64,000 bases of DNA from Clostridium estertheticum (GTDB taxonomy: Bacteria; Bacillota; Clostridia; Clostridiales; Clostridiaceae), in NCBI RefSeq assembly GCF_011065935.2, contig NZ_JAAMNH020000001.1, forward strand, positions 2,563,001-2,627,000. Reading direction: 5' to 3'. The translations under genes and the position numbers were made by a program. Shown one piece after another: positions 61,804 through 64,000 of the stretch. How positions within the stretch are numbered: the first letter of the stretch is position 1; the number at the start of each line of letters is the position of its first letter. The notes under the pieces are model-generated. The model ran no database searches, was not told where the DNA came from, and saw only the letters and a list, made by a program, of their open reading frames with translations.

Positions 61804-61898
61804 TGGAAAGTTGAAAAAAGTATAAAAATTGATAGGTGTAGTGCATATCAGCGATATTGAAGACCTTTCTCAGTTAAAGAGTTATGTCAAACTTGTAA
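61801..61898 (+). repeat. Dispersed intergenic repeat, copy G
   Basis: TAATGGAAAGTTGAAAAAAG, then TTTCTCAGTTAAAGAGTTAT and GTCAAACTTGTAAG: centre and right end. It starts inside the stop codon of the adenosine deaminase fragment. Confidence 0.6.
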
Positions 61899-62070
61899 GA
61901 TATTATGAAGTAACTTAATAATTTGACTGTACATGTATATGTACAATTATAGTTAAATAAGCATTATGTGGAATGAAGAAACAATTTTTATTAAAACAGC
62001 AAAAGAAGTCCATTTAATATTAAATTCATGCATTATAATTAAGTTATCGTTGCAACGAGGAGTGAATTTT

Positions 62071-62940
62071 ATGAGTTATGTTGAATATCTACAAAAAACC
62101 ATAGATTACATTGAAGAGAATATTAAACAGCCTATCACAATTGAGGTTTGTGCAGATGTTGCTGGATTTTCAAAATATCACTTTTATAGATTATTTACCT
62201 TGTTTGTTGGAGTTCCATTAATGGAGTATGTTAGAAAAAGACGACTTGCCTATGCCATGCAGGAAGTTAATAGAGGAAGACGCATTATTGATATAGCACT
62301 TGATTTTCAATATAGCTCAGAACGCTCATTCTGCAGAGCCTTTCAAAAGGAGTTTGGCAAAACCTCCAGCAAATTTAGAAATAAGCATTATGCAATACCT
62401 CAAAAACTTATTCTCAAGAAAAATGAATTTATAATTTGGGGAGGATTAAATATGGAATATAATTTTAGTGATGTAAAAATTGAGGAACTTGATACTATGT
62501 ATGTGGCAAGTTCATATGTAATTAGTAATAACCCTGAAGAGGATGTTATAACCTTTATGACAAAATGGATGGGAAATAATAATATTGATACTAGCTCGAG
62601 ACAATTCGGATTTGATATTCCTGTTTCAGAAGAACAAAGGCAAAAGGGATTAAGGGGGTATGAATATTGGATAAAAGTCAATGAAGATATTGATGTCTGC
62701 GAAGGTGTGAAACTTAAAAAAATAGATAAATGGAACTATGCAACTCTCAGAATAACTAACCCTTTCTCAAATCCCTTTCAATCTATACCTGGTGGTTGGA
62801 ATAAATTAGTGGAGTGGGTTAACGCAAATGGATATGAGCCTGATTGCAGAGCTGACTGTTATAAGGAGAAATACTGGCTTGAAGAAAAATTCCAAGAAAA
62901 TGGTATTACTTACATGGATATTTATTTCCCATTAAATTAA
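62071..62940 (+). CDS. AraC-family regulator with GyrI-like effector-binding domain
   Basis: 289 residues. Two AraC helix-turn-helices (ITIEVCADVAGFSKYHFYRLF and IIDIALDFQYSSERSFCRAFQKEFG) followed by a GyrI/BacM-like ligand domain from about 130 (MEYNFSDVKIEELDTMYVAS ... YMDIYFPLN). The frame opens at 61966, but ATG 62071 follows GAGGAGTG. It resembles the broken AraC gene at 60086 in layout; both may descend from one family expanded here. Such proteins often sense hydrophobic drugs. No target gene is adjacent. Confidence 0.9.
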   Translation: MSYVEYLQKTIDYIEENIKQPITIEVCADVAGFSKYHFYRLFTLFVGVPLMEYVRKRRLAYAMQEVNRGRRIIDIALDFQYSSERSFCRAFQKEFGKTSSKFRNKHYAIPQKLILKKNEFIIWGGLNMEYNFSDVKIEELDTMYVASSYVISNNPEEDVITFMTKWMGNNNIDTSSRQFGFDIPVSEEQRQKGLRGYEYWIKVNEDIDVCEGVKLKKIDKWNYATLRITNPFSNPFQSIPGGWNKLVEWVNANGYEPDCRADCYKEKYWLEEKFQENGITYMDIYFPLN

Positions 62941-62948
62941 TTTTATAA

Positions 62949-62990
62949 TTAGTAAACACAGGAATATTTTCTGTGTTTACTAATATTTTA
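62949..62990 (+). terminator. Rho-independent terminator
   Basis: Perfect 13-bp stem TTAGTAAACACAG / CTGTGTTTACTAA followed by TATTTT. Confidence 0.75.
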
Positions 62991-63158
62991 ATTACACTTT
63001 TTTCTAAAGTGATGACATATTAAAAAAGAACTAAACCGCTAAAAATGGTGGCAGACGATAAGTATATACTTAAGGTAATAGTTTTTATCGGCTCAACTTC
63101 TGAATCCAAACCTATTCATAAGGTTAATTAAAAATAGTTTTTTAGGAGGAGAACATTA

Positions 63159-63449
63159 ATGTTTATTATAGTATTAAAGTACATAAAGCCACTTGAGGAA
63201 GTTGAAAAAGAATTAAAACCACATATAAAACATTTAGAGAAATATTATTCATTACAAAAATTTATTTGTTCAGGCAGAAGAAATCAAAGGGTAGGTGGAG
63301 TAATTCTTTGTAATGCAAGGAATATGGAAGAAGTTGAAACAATAATTAAAGAAGACCCATTTTATATTAATAAAATTGCAGAATATGAAATAATTGAGTT
63401 TTCACCTACAAAATATGTTGATGGGTTTGAACGTTTCATAAGTGAGTAA
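63159..63449 (+). CDS. YciI-like protein
   Basis: 96 residues of a ferredoxin-like YCII fold: FIIVLKYIKPLEEVEKELKPHIKHLEKYYSLQKFICSG is represented by MFIIVLKYIKPLEEVE, HIKHLEKYY, and RRNQRVGGVILCNARNMEEVETIIKEDPF with the KEDPF motif, ending YEIIEFSPTK. His at about 23 and Asp in E-D-P match the family's putative active site. Function unknown. AGGAGGAG ribosome site. Confidence 0.85.
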   Translation: MFIIVLKYIKPLEEVEKELKPHIKHLEKYYSLQKFICSGRRNQRVGGVILCNARNMEEVETIIKEDPFYINKIAEYEIIEFSPTKYVDGFERFISE

Positions 63450-63555
63450 TCTTCGTATTAAGTGTCATAACTGTAGAATCTATATTTTTACTTATTTTAT
63501 GGAGTTTGCTAGTTCAAAAAAAGTGTAACATAGACTAAATTTAGAGGAGGTGAAA

Positions 63556-63711
63556 ATGGTTTTAAAATTAAATATTTCATATAAAAAACAGTTATTGGAA
63601 TTAACATTATGTCTATTTTATGATAACCCTTCAGCAGGGAAAATATATAAAAGTTTAGGATTTGAAGAGATTGGCTTTTGGAGTTTATGGAAAGGTAAAG
63701 AAAGTCAATAA
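63556..63711 (+). pseudogene. GNAT acetyltransferase C-terminal fragment
   Basis: A 51-codon frame with a strong GAGGAGGTG site. The peptide contains LCLFYDNPSAGKIYKSLGFE followed by EIGFWSLWKG, the last strands of a GNAT fold (N-x-x-A-x-x-I-Y-x-x-x-G-F). The N-terminal acetyl-CoA loop is absent, so it is a remnant that has acquired or kept a translation start. Confidence 0.6.
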
Positions 63712-63766
63712 AAACCCACTAGTGTGATACATTCATTTTATAATAATTATAGATATCAATGGCAAT

Positions 63767-63800
63767 TAAAAAAATGATTCCTGTACAATACAGGAATCAT
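63767..63800 (-). terminator. Terminator of msrB
   Basis: Perfect 12-bp stem ATGATTCCTGTA-CAA-TACAGGAATCAT. On the minus strand it is followed by a run of seven T. Confidence 0.8.
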
Positions 63801-63886
63801 CTGTTTGCTTGTTAGCACCTTTTTTTTAGAATGTCCTTGACATAGGTGCTAGGTACTACATATACCTTTATAAGGAGTCTTACACC

Positions 63887-64000
63887 TTATTTCGTAAATA
63901 GTTCTAAATACTCGGTATATCCTTCTGATTCAAGTTTACAAATAGGTATAAACTTCAATGAAGCACTATTTATGCAATATCTTAATCCGCCTTTTTCACT
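63887..64000 (-). CDS. msrB: Peptide-methionine (R)-S-oxide reductase, C-terminal part (runs off the window)
   Basis: The last 37 codons of a minus-strand gene: SEKGGLRYCINSASLKFIP, ending YLELFTK. R-Y-C-I-N-S-A-S-L is the MsrB active-site block with the catalytic cysteine. It repairs oxidised methionine R-sulfoxide. It could be the MsrB half of an MsrA-MsrB fusion; the 5' end is outside the window. Confidence 0.9.
   Translation of the reverse strand, partial: SEKGGLRYCINSASLKFIPICKLESEGYTEYLELFTK

Noticed and set aside
51921..61898. Intergenic repeats as an intact insertion sequence
   Set aside because: No transposase frame, no consistent terminal inverted repeats and copies of unequal extent; called a dispersed repeat instead.
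1..64000. CRISPR arrays, tRNA and rRNA genes
   Set aside because: No regular spacer-repeat pattern and no tRNA- or rRNA-like sequence found on either strand by eye.

Overview
The window is AT-rich, low-GC Firmicute DNA (dense runs of A and T, GGAGG-type ribosome sites, TTGACA/TATAAT-like promoters, T-tailed terminators). A Spo0E-like phosphatase, the Amj flippase, an anaerobic cobalamin pathway with a B12 riboswitch, and a MurK/NamZ amino-sugar salvage cluster point to a spore-forming, strictly anaerobic Clostridium (sensu stricto). I cannot fix the species.

Layout. 1-8.5 kb: a YopX-like gene edge, a Spo0E-like gene, small membrane proteins, an unusual OB-fold/ParB-like protein, an old yellow enzyme, a tocopherol-cyclase-family protein, and an ECF sigma/anti-sigma operon followed by a lipoprotein. 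8.9-19.3 kb: a zinc-ribbon membrane protein, a soluble PAS histidine kinase, a MarR regulator next to an AhpD-like protein and a lipoyl-domain dihydrolipoamide dehydrogenase, a Cys/His/Met-rich microprotein, a COG3044 ATPase and glutamate decarboxylase. 19.4-23.3 kb (minus strand): a four-gene O-acetylation cluster (SGNH hydrolase, DUF4358 lipoprotein, MBOAT acyltransferase, DHHW protein). 23.9-35.4 kb: a peptidoglycan amino-sugar salvage cluster with an RpiR/MurR regulator, a sugar ABC importer without its ATPase, two GNATs, a PIG-L deacetylase, NamZ, NagZ, AnmK and a MurK-like kinase broken by a frameshift.

35.6-50.4 kb: cobO, then a cobalamin riboswitch with tandem terminators, then a tightly overlapping operon cbiX-C-D-E-T-L-F-G-H-J, hemC, cobA-hemD, hemB, cbiM-N-Q-O and a precorrin-2 dehydrogenase. 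Together these convert 5-aminolevulinate to uroporphyrinogen III, to sirohydrochlorin, to the cobalt-corrin ring, and supply cobalt. The late steps (cbiA, cbiP, cbiB, cobD/U/S/T) and hemA/hemL are not here.

50.4-62 kb is a decaying accessory region. Intact genes (Amj, a GNAT, PhzF, a GIY-YIG-like protein, a two-component system with a partner) alternate with wrecks (HEPN-like, GNAT, methyltransferase, AraC, a group II intron fragment with domain V, adenosine deaminase) and with at least seven degenerate copies of one intergenic repeat, most of them just downstream of a gene. A structured, attC-like block lies at about 55.6-55.8 kb. The window ends with an intact AraC/GyrI regulator, a YciI-like protein, a GNAT fragment and the 3' end of msrB.

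The most notable candidates are: the possible cassette-like array with its repeats; a possible -1 frameshift gene at A-AAA-AAG; the 30-residue metal-ligand-rich microprotein; the OB-fold/ParB-like fusion; and the MarR/AhpD/lipoyl-Lpd redox unit with a dyad operator.
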